Part shown: positions 51,563-61,403 of the stretch, in pieces
Position numbering within the stretch: position 1 is the first letter of the stretch
Layout: each line of letters opens with the position of its first letter
NCBI GenBank assembly: GCA_020186115.1
Contig: WSYJ01000060.1
Span: 2,108,001-2,172,000 of the forward strand
Length of the DNA: 64,000 nucleotides
From: Histomonas meleagridis
Lineage: Eukaryota > Parabasalia > Tritrichomonadida > Dientamoebidae
Direction: 5' to 3'
Notes under the pieces: generated by a model
What the model saw: only the letters and a program-made list of their open reading frames with translations
What the model was told of the DNA's origin: nothing
Databases searched by the model: none
Position numbers and translations under genes: made by a program

Positions 51563-52150
51563 ATGGAAGCAACAAAAGAACTTTGTTACTTGTGTTGTGA
51601 AGCACTTGAAAATAAAGTCAAAAGAATTAATAACAATAAAATCTTGAACCTTATGGATCCAAATGAAGCTAGACAATGCCCAATGTTTGTAACTTGGAAA
51701 AAAGCAAATGGAAATCTTCGTGGATGTATTGGATGCTTTAATAATTTACCTTTGATTAATGGATTAAGAGAATATGCTGTTATTGCTGGTACAAAAGATC
51801 CAAGATTTTCACCAATAACTGAATCAGAATTATCTGGCTTGAAATGTGGAATTTCTCTTTTACATAGCTTCGAAAAAGTAGATAACGTATTAGATTGGGA
51901 AGTAGGAGTTCATGGAATACGTTTATTTATTGATGGAGGATATCAAGCAACATTTCTTCCTGAAGTTGCAAAGGAACAAAACTGGACAAAAGAAGAAACC
52001 TTAAAAGAATTGGCTCTTAAGGCCGGATATTATGGCAAGTTCGATCAGCAAGCAATGAAAAAAGCAAAAATTGAAAGATATCAATCTTCAAAATGTTCTG
52101 CAAAATGGTCAGAATACGAAGAATTCGTTAAAAGCCTTGGGTCTCAATAA
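51563..52150 (+). CDS. AMMECR1-domain protein
   Basis: 195 residues covering the whole AMMECR1 fold. The family motif L-R-G-C-I-G appears as LRGCIGCFNNLPLINGLREYAVIAGTKDPRFSPITESEL, followed by CGISLLHSFEKV, GVHGIRLFIDGGYQATFLPEVAKEQNW and AGYYGKF. The protein is found in all domains of life, with unclear biochemical role; the invariant cysteine pocket suggests a ligand or enzymatic site. Inr-like TCACTT and TCATCA lie within 20 bases of the ATG, and AACGTA slightly further up. Confidence 0.9.
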   Translation: MEATKELCYLCCEALENKVKRINNNKILNLMDPNEARQCPMFVTWKKANGNLRGCIGCFNNLPLINGLREYAVIAGTKDPRFSPITESELSGLKCGISLLHSFEKVDNVLDWEVGVHGIRLFIDGGYQATFLPEVAKEQNWTKEETLKELALKAGYYGKFDQQAMKKAKIERYQSSKCSAKWSEYEEFVKSLGSQ

Positions 52151-52560
52151 AAAATCTCATGGCCGTATATAATTTTTAATTTTAATAACATCTTGCTAAA
52201 TAAATTATTTTTGTTATTAGTAATTTCAACGAAAATAATGGAATGACTTTATTAGGCACTATGAAACATTAAATGCAAATTTCTATTGTGATATCTCTTT
52301 TCATATTATAAAAGTTGTTGGATGTCTTTTACATTGAAAAAGGAATCTTCAAGATCAGATTATTAAAATTATAATCTCAAAGCAAGAAAAGAACTAGTTC
52401 TTTTTTGGAACGTGCGTTCGATGTTAATTATATGTTATATTTCAAAATGTATTTGGAAATTATTCAAATATTTTCAAGAAGCGATTATTGCTACCAGAAA
52501 TGGTATAGAAATAGTTGTATCGCTCCTCAAACGGAAAGAAGTTGATGGATCTGCTGAAAT
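52151..52560. other. Intergenic, with a faint ankyrin-like trace
   Basis: No intact gene. Around 52480-52560 one frame reads ATRNGIEIVVSLLKRKEVDGSAE, which recalls an ankyrin helix pair, but the fragment is too short to assign. Confidence 0.35.
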
Positions 52561-52561
52561 G

Positions 52562-53400
52562 TACATTAATTTTATACGATTTTTATCATGTCAACATCAA
52601 CTTTGTTTAATGGATGTTCATCATTAATATATTTAACAATTGGAAAAGTGAAAATACAAATCGCATCAGGTTTATTTAAATCATTTACTTCTTTAATAAC
52701 TGTTACAATAAAAGCTGGAATTTTAATTGATACTTACGCATTTTATCAATTCACATCGTTACGTAATATCAATTTTGGCGAAAACCTAATTGAAATTGAA
52801 TTATATAATTTAATATTATTATTTTTAAAAATACACAAATTTTGAAGAAGTAACAATTCCAAATTGAGTTACATTTCTTGAATTATGTTCATTTTCATTA
52901 TGTCCATCATTCTAAATTTGGTGATAATTTTGAAACTATTCGTCCGTTAACAGTTCAAACTATTGGTGAATTTGCATTTAGCAAATGTTATTCACTAGCG
53001 AATATTCAATTTAATGAAGGACTTGAAGGTATTTTGAGTAATGTATTTAAAGAATCTAAAGGAATTCAAGCAATTGTTATTCCTAATAGTGTTACTACAC
53101 TTGGCGACACGATATTTTTAGAATGTAATAATTTAAGTACTATTTTTATTGGATACAATATTACACGAATTAATTCTAATTTATTTCGTGGATGTTAATC
53201 ATTAGCATATGTTACTATTAATAAAAATGTAATTCAAATCAATTCAAATAAATTTAACTCTCATACATTTTTAATATATGTTACCATAAAAGAAGGCGCA
53301 AATAAAATCGGCGAATATGCATTTTATAAATGTTCATCGCTTTAGACAATAAATTATGCAAACAAAATAGTAACATCTACAACTTAGAAGTAACATTTTC
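52562..53400 (+). pseudogene. BspA-like leucine-rich-repeat pseudogene
   Basis: Pieces in two frames give BspA-type (LRR_5) repeats: STLFNGCSSLIYLTIG, IGEFAFSKCYSLANIQFNEGLEG, IPNSVTTLGDTIFLECNNLSTIFIG and IGEYAFYKCSSL. The unit of about 23 residues with I-x-x-x-A-F-x-x-C-x-x-L is typical of the huge trichomonad BspA family of surface or secreted proteins. The frame shifts near 52845-52880, and stop codons occur inside repeats (for example TAA at about 53196-53198, where TCA is expected, and TAG near 53344). Upstream start and C-terminal parts are missing. Confidence 0.75.
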
Positions 53401-54499
53401 TGTTTTATAAATCAGAAGCATTTTATTTATACAATAATTTAAGTTGTGTTTATTATTGTGTTAATGAGCCAACAATTTCATATTATTTATTTTCGGGAGA
53501 TATTTATTAACCGATTATTTGATTATTAATAATATATATTACATTAATCCTGTTAAGTAATTATAATAAATAAGTTATTAAAATCTGATATTTCTTTAAT
53601 ATTTTTGGAAAATCTGACCCTATTCTGAAGCTAATTTTGTAGAATGATAGTTAATTTATTATCAAATATCTCTTGCATGCATAAAAGTTATAACCAAAAA
53701 TAAAAAAAAAAAAATACAGGAACTCTTGCCTATTAAAACTTTTAGTATACATATTCTGTCATAATTCAAATTTTAATATTTTCAAAACATATTTTCTCAT
53801 TATGAAATAAATTTATAATTTTTTTAAGTATTTAATCAGTTTATCATGGTGTTAAAAAGGTATTATAACAGATAAAAAAAATTATTACCCATTTGAACAT
53901 AGCAACTTACTTGTTTTTTTACCAAATAATGAATTTTTATCAAAATAAATCCCTAAACAATAGATTTTATCTTTAATATAATATAGCATTTACTTTCTTG
54001 CAATGCATTTATTATTCTAACAACATTGATGTAAAGATAACTAATCGAAAACTAAATAATAATAATAATAATAAAAGAATTCCATAATTCTTCGATAAAA
54101 TTATCAAGTATTTGATAATTTTGAATAAACATATGAATGATGAGAATGAGAGATATTTTTCCTTTTGCCTAATTTTAGATTAAATAATTAATTGGAAATC
54201 ATGATATAAATGTTAAAAATTATAACACTTGCAACAAAAAAACTACCAAAAGCACTTTCTTTTTTTGATGCTTATTTGAGTTTGACTTTGTTTTCAATAA
54301 GTATTTTGTCATTGTAAACATATTGTGAGAAAATGTAAAATATAAAGTAGTCATGAATTCAATTACGATACATGTAAAAATAAACTATAGAAATAAAACC
54401 GCAATTTCGTTTCAAAAAGTGAAAATCGACTTTTTCATATAAATTTTATGATAATAACCGTTTTTTTTAGATGGATTTTTTTATTGACTATAAATCAAA
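53401..54499. other. Gene-free AT-rich region
   Basis: No coding signal recognised on either strand. It contains A and T runs, a short AAT trinucleotide run near 54056-54073, and nothing repeated from elsewhere in the window that I noticed. Confidence 0.45.
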
Positions 54500-56578
54500 T
54501 GTATTTTTTGACTCTTTATGTAAGCATTTAATAAATCAGCTATTTCTGGGGTTGCAACCATTAATGCTGTTTTAAATTATTGTTATAAACATCAAATTAT
54601 TGGAATAAATTTCAAATTCTTGAAATAAATACATGTTGAATTAACATCAATTTCTTTGTTTTCTAAAAGTAATTTTACTATTTCTATATTATTATTTCTA
54701 ACTGCCATATGAAGTGCTGTTTCAAATTATTAAAACATATTTCAAATTATTAAAACATATTCCAAATTATTAAAACATATATAAAATTATTAAAACATAT
54801 TCCAAATTATTAAAACATATATCAAAATATTAAAACATATTCCAAATTATTAAAACATATATCAAAATATTAAAACATATATAAAATTATTCAAATGAAT
54901 ATATTTTGCATTAACATCAATTCCTTCTTTATCTAAAAGTAATTTTACGATTTCAATATTATTATTTCTAACTGCTATATGAAGTGCTGTTTCAAATTAT
55001 TAAAACATATTTCAAATTATTAAAACATATATAAAATTATTCAAATGAATAGTTTTTGCATTAACATCAATTCCTTCTTTATCTAAAAGTAATTTTACGA
55101 TTTCTATATTATTATTTCTAACTGCTATATGAAGTGCTGTCTCAAATTATTAAAACTTATTTTAAATTATTAAAACATATATAAAATTATTCAAATGAAT
55201 ATATTTTGCATTAACATCAATTCCTTTATCTAAAAGTAATTTCACTATTTCTCTATTGTTGTTTTTGACTGCTATATGAAGTACTGTTTCAAATTATTAA
55301 AACATATTTCAAATTATTAAAACATATTTTAAATTATTAAAACATATATAAAATTATTAAAACATATTCTAAATTATTAAAACATATATAAAATTATTAA
55401 AACATATATAAAATTATTAAAACATATTTTAAATTATTCAAATGAATATTTGTTGCATTAACATCAATTCCTTTCTGTTCAAGAATATATTTCACTAGCT
55501 CGATATTTTCTGATTCCGAGGCATAAGCTAAAATATTTTTTGGAATTTGATTATTTAGGAGGAACTCTTTAACAAGATATAAGTTCCCATTGCTTGCTGA
55601 TTTATTAATAATCGAATCATTGATTTGCATTCCTTCATCTATCAAAAATGAAAGAATTTCATAATTTCCACATTTTATACAAATACTGCCCAAGCGATCA
55701 ATGCCTTGACCCAATTTTTCAAAATTCTTTTCATAAATATATTTAAAGATATCATTTCTATGAAATTCAATTGCTGTTTTATATGCACCTTCAAATGTCG
55801 CATGATTTTGTTCGCATTAATGTATGGTTTCAAAATTTCCACCTGCAATTGCATATTTACCTGTTTTTTCTAATTTAGAACCATTTAACATTAAGTATTT
55901 GAAACATTTAACTGATCCAAAAAATGCTGCATAATCAATTAATATCATTGTATGATTAATAAAAGAATATCTTTCACAATGTGATGGTTCAATTGTTTGA
56001 TTAAAATTAAAATCATTTTGAGATGATATTTCTTGAAGTTTTTCTATTTCGTCGTTTCTAATTATTTTTATGATATCATTTCTATTAATGTTTTCCGAAA
56101 AAGTTTCGCTTAATAAATCATCAAAATTATTTTCATTCATTTCCTTAATTAGGTAATCTGCTTCTTTCGTTTTGGCTTTAGATATATACTGCTTAAAGCA
56201 CTTAAGAATATTTGGGAGACTTGCATTTACTTCTTTTTCTTTTGCTTGAATTGCTCTTAAATATTTTAAGTATATACAAACCTTTTTCCTTTGTGAATAA
56301 AATGAATTGTAAATTAAATTACATATAATAGAATTATATGTGTATGGATAATTTGTATCAAACAGTTCCATTGATTGTTGTACTGATAATTCAATCTTTT
56401 CTTCTGTTAAATTGAATAAGATATCTTGAATTGATATCAGGAACTTCATAATCGTATATTCGCATGTATGATTTACACTTTGATTTTCATGCGTATCACT
56501 ATTATTATCTTGCGTTTGCATGGCAACAAAAACAAAATATGTGTGATCGCATTGAGTACTCAAAAAATTTTTTGACAA
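54500..56578 (-). pseudogene. DUF3447/ankyrin pseudogene broken by a nonsense codon and by repeat arrays
   Basis: From 56578 to 55817 the frame encodes the N-terminal helical part and the DUF3447 block (LIDYAAFFGSVKCFKYLMLNG), very like the protein at 8708-10318. It is cut by TAA at 55817-55819 region where the intact paralogue has TTA (H-L-C versus H-stop-C); beyond it the same frame continues with CEQNHATFEGAYKTAIEFHRNDIFKYIYEK and opens again at 55714-55397. Further along come at least four ankyrin modules of the form TALHIAVRNNNIEIVKLLLDKEGIDVNAK, each separated by arrays of a 20-bp repeat with in-frame stops, and a last TALMVATPEIADLLN near 54520. As written it cannot give a full protein. 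The likely start is the ATG of MKFLISIQDILF near 56449, by analogy with paralogues. Confidence 0.78.
54713..55440. repeat. Composite array: 20-bp minisatellite interspersed with ankyrin modules
   Basis: The unit TTCAAATTATTAAAACATAT, with variants at the first three bases (TCC, ATA, ATC, TTT), occurs in four blocks: about 54713-54900, 54990-55050, 55140-55200 and 55288-55440. Between blocks lie ankyrin modules of about 90 bp that are over 90 percent alike. Two successive module-plus-array units are exactly 150 bp apart (starts near 54901, 55051, 55201). In the largest block, two variants alternate, giving a 40-bp higher-order period. Confidence 0.9.
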
Positions 56579-56977
56579 TACAGAAACTATTCAAATTTTC
56601 TGAGAAATTCGCGGTTTTTTCACTCCACCAGAATCATGCTAACTACAATTTATGAGAAGTCAATTTTGATACATAAAAAAATCTTATACCTATCAAAAAA
56701 AAATGTTCGTTGTTTCACAATTTCGTTCTTATCCAAAAAACGTCATGATGTTTAATACACAAGAGAAATTAGGCAAGTGTTACAACTTCTAACAGTTAAT
56801 CTTTTGTATCAATGATAATTTGCTTCGAAATAAAGAAACGACAGAATCAACATGAATTGTGCAGAGTATATGTATTAAACTGTGAAAATTATTTCTCTTC
56901 ATGATATTCTACAGCTTTTTAAGCATCGAATGCATAAAACAAATGAAGAAAAACAAATTATTAAATGCATAAAATTT
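56579..56977. other. Intergenic
   Basis: Upstream side of the ankyrin pseudogene and 3' side of the ATG-less exon. No gene seen. Confidence 0.4.
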
Positions 56978-57165
56978 TTACCAAATTTTATAATTTTCTT
57001 CAAATTCTTTCATGAGGCTTCTTAATAATTTCTCTTCATGTCTTGTTTGTGCTTCTTCAGCCTTTGGAAACGCATAAAGGAACTTTCGAAATTTATATAC
57101 AGTTGAATCAAAATGCTGAAGACGATTAAAATGCTTATCAAATTTCCATTGGTGTAAAGGGCGCC
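56978..57165 (-). CDS. Short coding exon without a start codon, possible second exon of a split gene
   Basis: The minus strand reads a coherent, charged, aromatic-rich peptide of about 62 residues (GRPLHQWKFDKHFNRLQHF...VYKFRKFLYAFPKAEEAQ...LMKEFEENYKIW) ending in TAA at 56978-56980. The composition is unlike chance AT-rich frames. Upstream in frame there is a stop after a few codons and no ATG. TTTCAG ends at 57166 and could be a 3' splice site; candidate short first exons with ATG lie within the next 310 bases, but no donor like GTATGT and no branch sequence like ACTAAC is obvious. I do not recognise the family. Confidence 0.4.
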
Positions 57166-57545
57166 CTGAAACACGATAAATTTAATATTGAAATACATCT
57201 AATTTTTGTTTTATAAATTTTTAAATCAACCAATAAAATTAACATGAATAAGCTTCATTTTAACCTATTGAGCAGTATAAAAATAAAATAGGAATAAAAA
57301 AATCCATGATTACAATTTAACTGATTCTATTATGGATTATTATTAATAAGAGAGTAATGATATCACCCAAAGTATTCAAAATCAACTCAAAATAATATTA
57401 AATCAACTTAAAAATCTCAATCAATCCATGAAACAAGTCAAAAGATGATGAATGCATTGTTACAGAAATATTCATCGTGCCGGTTTAAGTGCTCAGAAAA
57501 ATTGAAAAGAATTGTAACGCGATTTTGCGGTTCTAATCCAAAACG
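57166..57545. other. Upstream region of the GH30 gene, possible intron and first exon of the preceding gene
   Basis: Contains TAACGCG and GCGGTT 10-35 bases before the GH30 start. On the minus strand it may hold the missing 5' part of the split gene. Confidence 0.35.
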
Positions 57546-59012
57546 ATGGGGTTTGCTTCTCTAGTGTTTGGGCTCTTTTCTGCCATCATTGATATGCGCC
57601 CTTCAAGAAGGCCATCACTTAATTCAAATGTTCCAAATTCTGAGATAGAAGCATATTTTACTTCTGCTGATCAATCTCTTCTTTTTCAAAAAATTCCAAT
57701 TAATTTCAACACATACAAGAAGGGAGCTTCTAATGCCGATGTAACATTAAATCCAGATGAAATTTTCCAAACTGTTGATGGATTTGGTTGTGCAATCACT
57801 GGTTCAACTGCATATAACCTTCTTAAAATGGATGAAACAACAAGGCATAATCTTCTTGTTAAAACCTTTGATCCAGTTAATGGAATGGGACATTCAGCAA
57901 TTCGTATTTCTATTGGTTGTTCTGATTTTTCATTAGAAGATTACACATATTGTGATAAAGAAGGTATCGAAAACTTTGCAATTCATGAACTTGATAAGCG
58001 TGATCTTATTCCAATATTAAAACAAATCCTTACAATTAATCCAAATATCAAAATCATTGCATCACCATGGACATGCCCACGCTGGATGAAAATCACTGAC
58101 CTTACGTTCAAGATTCCATACCGCCTTTGGTTCGGTGGCCATCTTCATCCAAAATATTATCAAGATTATGCAACATATTTCGTAAAATACATACAAGCTA
58201 TGAAAGCTGAAGGTATAAACATTTATGCAATCACAGTTCAAAACGAAGTTTTGAACAGTGGAAATAGTGCCTCACTTTACATGGGCTGGGAAGAACAACG
58301 TGACTTCATCAAGAATGCACTTGGTCCAGCATTTACAACCAACGGCATCAAAACCAAAATTATTGTCTTTGATCATAATTATAATTATGATGATGTCAAA
58401 AGTCAAGATGGCTATCCACTTCACATCTATGAGGACGCAGATGCTTCTAAGTATTGCGATGGTGCTGCTTATCATGCCTATGGAGGAGATAAGAAAGAAT
58501 TAGATCGTATTCGTGAAGCATATCCAGACAAGAACCTTTACTTCACCGAAATTTCCATTGGTGAATGGTCGTATACATTCGAGTCTGACCTTATGTGGAA
58601 TATGCGCGAAGTTGGTATCGGCACATTAAACAAAGGTACAAAGGTTGTACTCGTTTGGAATCTTCTTCTTGATGACCAGCATGGCCCATACCGTCCAAAA
58701 GGCTGTACCAATTGCTATGGTGCCATTGATGTTAATCATTTGAATTATTCCGATATGAAATACAATAGTCATTACTACACAATGTCACATTTGGCTAAGG
58801 TAATAAAGAATGGCGCAGTACGTATAGCTACAAATGAGGGTTCGACAAGCGGACTTTATTATACCGCATTCAAGAACCCGGACGGTTCATTAGCTTTAGT
58901 CGCCCAAAATGATAACAACAATGAAATCGATGTGACTGTCAACGATGGAAAAAAGAGTTTCTCTTTCCCAATACCACAAAAAACAATTGCATCTTTGAGG
59001 TGGAACGATTAA
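57546..59012 (+). CDS. Secreted glycoside hydrolase family 30 (glucosylceramidase-like)
   Basis: 488 residues. A hydrophobic N-terminus (MGFASLVFGLFSAII) is a likely signal peptide or anchor. The (beta/alpha)8 domain shows the GH30 features: QTVDGFGCAITGSTAYNLLKM at the start, IASPWTCPRWMK, the acid/base glutamate E234 in TVQNE, and the nucleophile E335 in YFTEIS, followed by a C-terminal beta domain. It should cleave beta-linked glucose or related sugars, as in glucosylceramide or beta-glucans, in the digestive vacuole or outside the cell. The gene is richer in G+C than its surroundings. Bacterial-like GH30 enzymes in trichomonads are often suspected of lateral origin; that is unproven here. 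Confidence 0.9.
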   Translation: MGFASLVFGLFSAIIDMRPSRRPSLNSNVPNSEIEAYFTSADQSLLFQKIPINFNTYKKGASNADVTLNPDEIFQTVDGFGCAITGSTAYNLLKMDETTRHNLLVKTFDPVNGMGHSAIRISIGCSDFSLEDYTYCDKEGIENFAIHELDKRDLIPILKQILTINPNIKIIASPWTCPRWMKITDLTFKIPYRLWFGGHLHPKYYQDYATYFVKYIQAMKAEGINIYAITVQNEVLNSGNSASLYMGWEEQRDFIKNALGPAFTTNGIKTKIIVFDHNYNYDDVKSQDGYPLHIYEDADASKYCDGAAYHAYGGDKKELDRIREAYPDKNLYFTEISIGEWSYTFESDLMWNMREVGIGTLNKGTKVVLVWNLLLDDQHGPYRPKGCTNCYGAIDVNHLNYSDMKYNSHYYTMSHLAKVIKNGAVRIATNEGSTSGLYYTAFKNPDGSLALVAQNDNNNEIDVTVNDGKKSFSFPIPQKTIASLRWND

Positions 59013-59400
59013 AAGTAAAAAAGTAAAAAGGAGGTTTCGTTCTCAAAAAGTAGACACTTTTTTATTTTGTTTTTATCGGCTGAATACAAATCGTAAATTT
59101 TATTTTTGGACGTACGATTAAATATAACACTTTAGCGCTTATTAAAACATTGTTCTTTTGGCATTCGTGTGTTTGTTTTTTTGAGAAAAAGTGATTCGAA
59201 AAAAATTATATAATTTCATGGTTACTTAGAAATTATTTTTTAATCAAATAGAACATGTGCTAATGTTCTATTGTTTAGTGTTTCGTTCGGTGTAAATAAT
59301 TAAGAGAAAAATAACAGAACTTTGGTGTTTAATTTCATATATTAAAAAATAAAACAAAACGAAAACAAAACGTGATTGCTGTAAGCACAAGTAAAATTGT
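59013..59400. other. Convergent intergenic spacer
   Basis: AT-rich, between the GH30 stop and the stop of the GYF gene. No gene seen. Confidence 0.45.
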
Positions 59401-59946
59401 TTATTGTTGAGAAAAGCTATTTTCAAATTTAATAAATTCATCTTGCAAAATATCACCTTCCTGTGGGCTAACAGGCCCTAAAAAAGGAAACAGAATTGGG
59501 TTATATAAAAAAGCCTTTGAAATGTCTTTGAAATAATATGAAACTTCGTGAAATGAATTTTCGGCACCATTTGTAGATATCATCAAATTTGTTGGGAAGA
59601 GTTTGTTTTCCCACCACTCTCTTAGCTTTTGCATTTTGAATGGTCCTTGTATTTTTCCTGTTGGATCTCGATAAAACCAGGCCATTGGTGTGGAAACTGG
59701 AACATTTTGAATAACTGGTTGAGCTGGTTGCGTAGGCACTGTATTAGTGGGGCTTATGTCAGCTTTTATTTTTTTATGGTTTGGTTTGTTAGATCGATAT
59801 TTCAAAGTTTGTTGTTGAAGAAGAGCAGGTATTCTTGGTTCATTTAATATTACCTTTTGTATGCGATTGGCCCCTTCAGGGAATGGGAGATTTTGGTTAA
59901 AAATTGCTAAGAGTTGATCTCTTGTGTACTTAATCGAAGCATTCAT
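59401..59946 (-). CDS. Small GYF-domain protein with eIF4E-family-binding motif (GIGYF-like)
   Basis: 181 residues from ATG 59946 (the frame is open 11 codons further but only from a TTG). Residues 7-13 are Y-T-R-D-Q-L-L, a Y-x4-L-phi motif as used by 4E-BPs and GIGYF1/2 to bind eIF4E or 4EHP. Residues about 100-150 are a GYF domain: WFYRDPTGKIQGPFKMQKLREWWENKLFP, which binds proline-rich peptides. The same order, 4E motif first and GYF second, is found in GIGYF proteins, which are over 1000 residues long in animals. A translational repressor or decay adaptor role is inferred. AACCGTTGG lies about 25 bases upstream of the ATG. Confidence 0.78.
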   Translation of the reverse strand: MNASIKYTRDQLLAIFNQNLPFPEGANRIQKVILNEPRIPALLQQQTLKYRSNKPNHKKIKADISPTNTVPTQPAQPVIQNVPVSTPMAWFYRDPTGKIQGPFKMQKLREWWENKLFPTNLMISTNGAENSFHEVSYYFKDISKAFLYNPILFPFLGPVSPQEGDILQDEFIKFENSFSQQ

Positions 59947-60313
59947 TTCGGCTATGCAAAAAGTGCCAACGGTTTCCAAATATCGATTTTTATTATAAAG
60001 ATTTGGATTTCAATCATATTTGCATAATTAACATAAAATAATATATACGGATATGGTTCATAAGAAAATCCAAAAGTGAAATATCATAGAATGATCATAT
60101 TTCTCATCTGGAATTTTTAAAATCAACTTCTATTCTATAACATAGAATTTAATTAATTTAGAGAATTCATTTTTATATTGATTTTACTTATGAGTAATAT
60201 CCTTCTCCTTGTAAATACAGAAAACTTTGATATTCCAAATCTTCAAATTAATATTTTCTCATATGACAATTTACAATATATTCTTTTTATTTATAATGGT
60301 TTTATCTCACAAT
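59947..60313. other. Intergenic
   Basis: Upstream of the GYF gene and downstream of the seven-helix gene. Contains the AACCGTTGG element on the minus strand (about 59967-59975). A plus-strand open frame here starts only at TTG and looks like chance. Confidence 0.4.
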
Positions 60314-61249
60314 TTAATCCAATTTCACACCATGAGAACTACTATCTGAGAAGTCATCAACATCATCAAATATATCACTTTTATCATCAAGTTTCTTCTT
60401 TTGTTTCTTCACGAGAATTGGCGGAATATCGCCGCTTCCAGACTCGAAAACTAAGTCATCGCCAAGTCCATATCCATCATTATTATCTTTCTGTTCATTA
60501 AGAGGCTGATATCCTTGTGGATTAAATCCGATATAAAACCATCCACTTAATAAAAGAAGTAAAATATTATACGTGGGTTGAATAACACTTTCTACCCATG
60601 AAAGCTCTGGCATTTTAATACAAATTGAAGTTGAGATGATATATAATGCAGTGATGATTAGAAAAGTTAAAAATAATTTTGAACGGCGTGATCCTTCAGC
60701 ACCTTCATGCGGATCGCCTTTGTACCCAATTATTACGATAATAATGCAAAGAAAAATGATAATCATAAAATTGAAAATGAATGGAAAAATGCTCCCTTGT
60801 AAATTGTTTAAAAGTCTTCGAAATTCAAAATAAGATGGCAACAATGAAACAATTGAAACTATTAAAAAGATTAAGAAACCTGTTTCAATGGGATATCGAA
60901 GTATTGAAAGTATAATGTAGATTACTGAATCAGATAATGAGCATAACACTACAGTTGCAATTATGATATAAACATTTATGTCATTTTGAATTTTAAAAAC
61001 ATTCAAGATAAGCAATGATAATAAATATAAAAATGTTGCACCAGATGCCAAAAGAAATACCTTATGATGAAATGTAATTGAAGGTCTATTATTTCTTATA
61101 TATACCAGCCATACTAAAGAATAAATTATTGTAACTAGCATTAGAACCAAAATAATTGTCGTGGTAATATTGTTACCCCCCAGATTTCCTTGTGTTTTAG
61201 AGTCTTGATTTTCCTCTGCTGCTGCCAAAGTCAATAAAAAAATAATCAT
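60314..61249 (-). CDS. Seven-transmembrane protein with signal peptide and acidic tail
   Basis: 311 residues. A short signal peptide (MIIFLLTLAAAEE) is followed by a hydrophilic asparagine-containing lumenal part, then seven hydrophobic helices (starting near residues 30, 63, 93, 123, 152, 192 and 227) and a 65-residue acidic cytosolic tail with serine/aspartate runs (DDVDDFSDSSSH). The topology is that of a receptor or small transporter. No diagnostic motif of a known receptor class was seen, so the name stays structural. Two AACGGT elements and a TAACGAAC lie 20-55 bases upstream. Confidence 0.75.
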   Translation of the reverse strand: MIIFLLTLAAAEENQDSKTQGNLGGNNITTTIILVLMLVTIIYSLVWLVYIRNNRPSITFHHKVFLLASGATFLYLLSLLILNVFKIQNDINVYIIIATVVLCSLSDSVIYIILSILRYPIETGFLIFLIVSIVSLLPSYFEFRRLLNNLQGSIFPFIFNFMIIIFLCIIIVIIGYKGDPHEGAEGSRRSKLFLTFLIITALYIISTSICIKMPELSWVESVIQPTYNILLLLLSGWFYIGFNPQGYQPLNEQKDNNDGYGLGDDLVFESGSGDIPPILVKKQKKKLDDKSDIFDDVDDFSDSSSHGVKLD

Positions 61250-61269
61250 GTGATATGTAGCAGCACTGG

Positions 61270-61298
61270 ACCGTTTGGAGTTCGTTAATATAACCGTT
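61270..61298 (-). promoter_or_regulatory. Paired AACGGT elements upstream of the seven-helix gene
   Basis: On the minus strand AACGGT occurs at 61270-61275 and 61293-61298, with TAACGAAC between them. The arrangement, 20-50 bases before the ATG, is the clearest cluster of the Myb-like element found near many starts in this window. Confidence 0.5.
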
Positions 61299-61403
61299 TT
61301 TTATGTGGCTTTTTTTTTTTTTGAACATTAATCAGCCTTATTAATCAAATTGGAAAAAAAATTCTATTGCGTAATTATTTATTAAAAAATTAAAAATTTA
61401 TTC

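Noticed and set aside
54713-55440. Regular repeats suggesting a CRISPR array
   Set aside because: The 20-bp units are head-to-tail without unique spacers, the interrupting pieces are ankyrin modules, and the genome is eukaryotic.
54713-55440. 20-bp arrays as spliceosomal introns between ankyrin exons
   Set aside because: No GTATGT-like donor or ACTAAC-like branch site flanks the arrays; kept only as an alternative to test.
57520-57536. GGTTCTAATCC, a tRNA B-box-like sequence
   Set aside because: The flanking bases do not form a T-stem and no A box or acceptor stem could be built.
60178-60501. Plus-strand open frame of 107 codons
   Set aside because: It begins at TTG, overlaps the seven-helix gene on the other strand for most of its length and shows no protein-like pattern.
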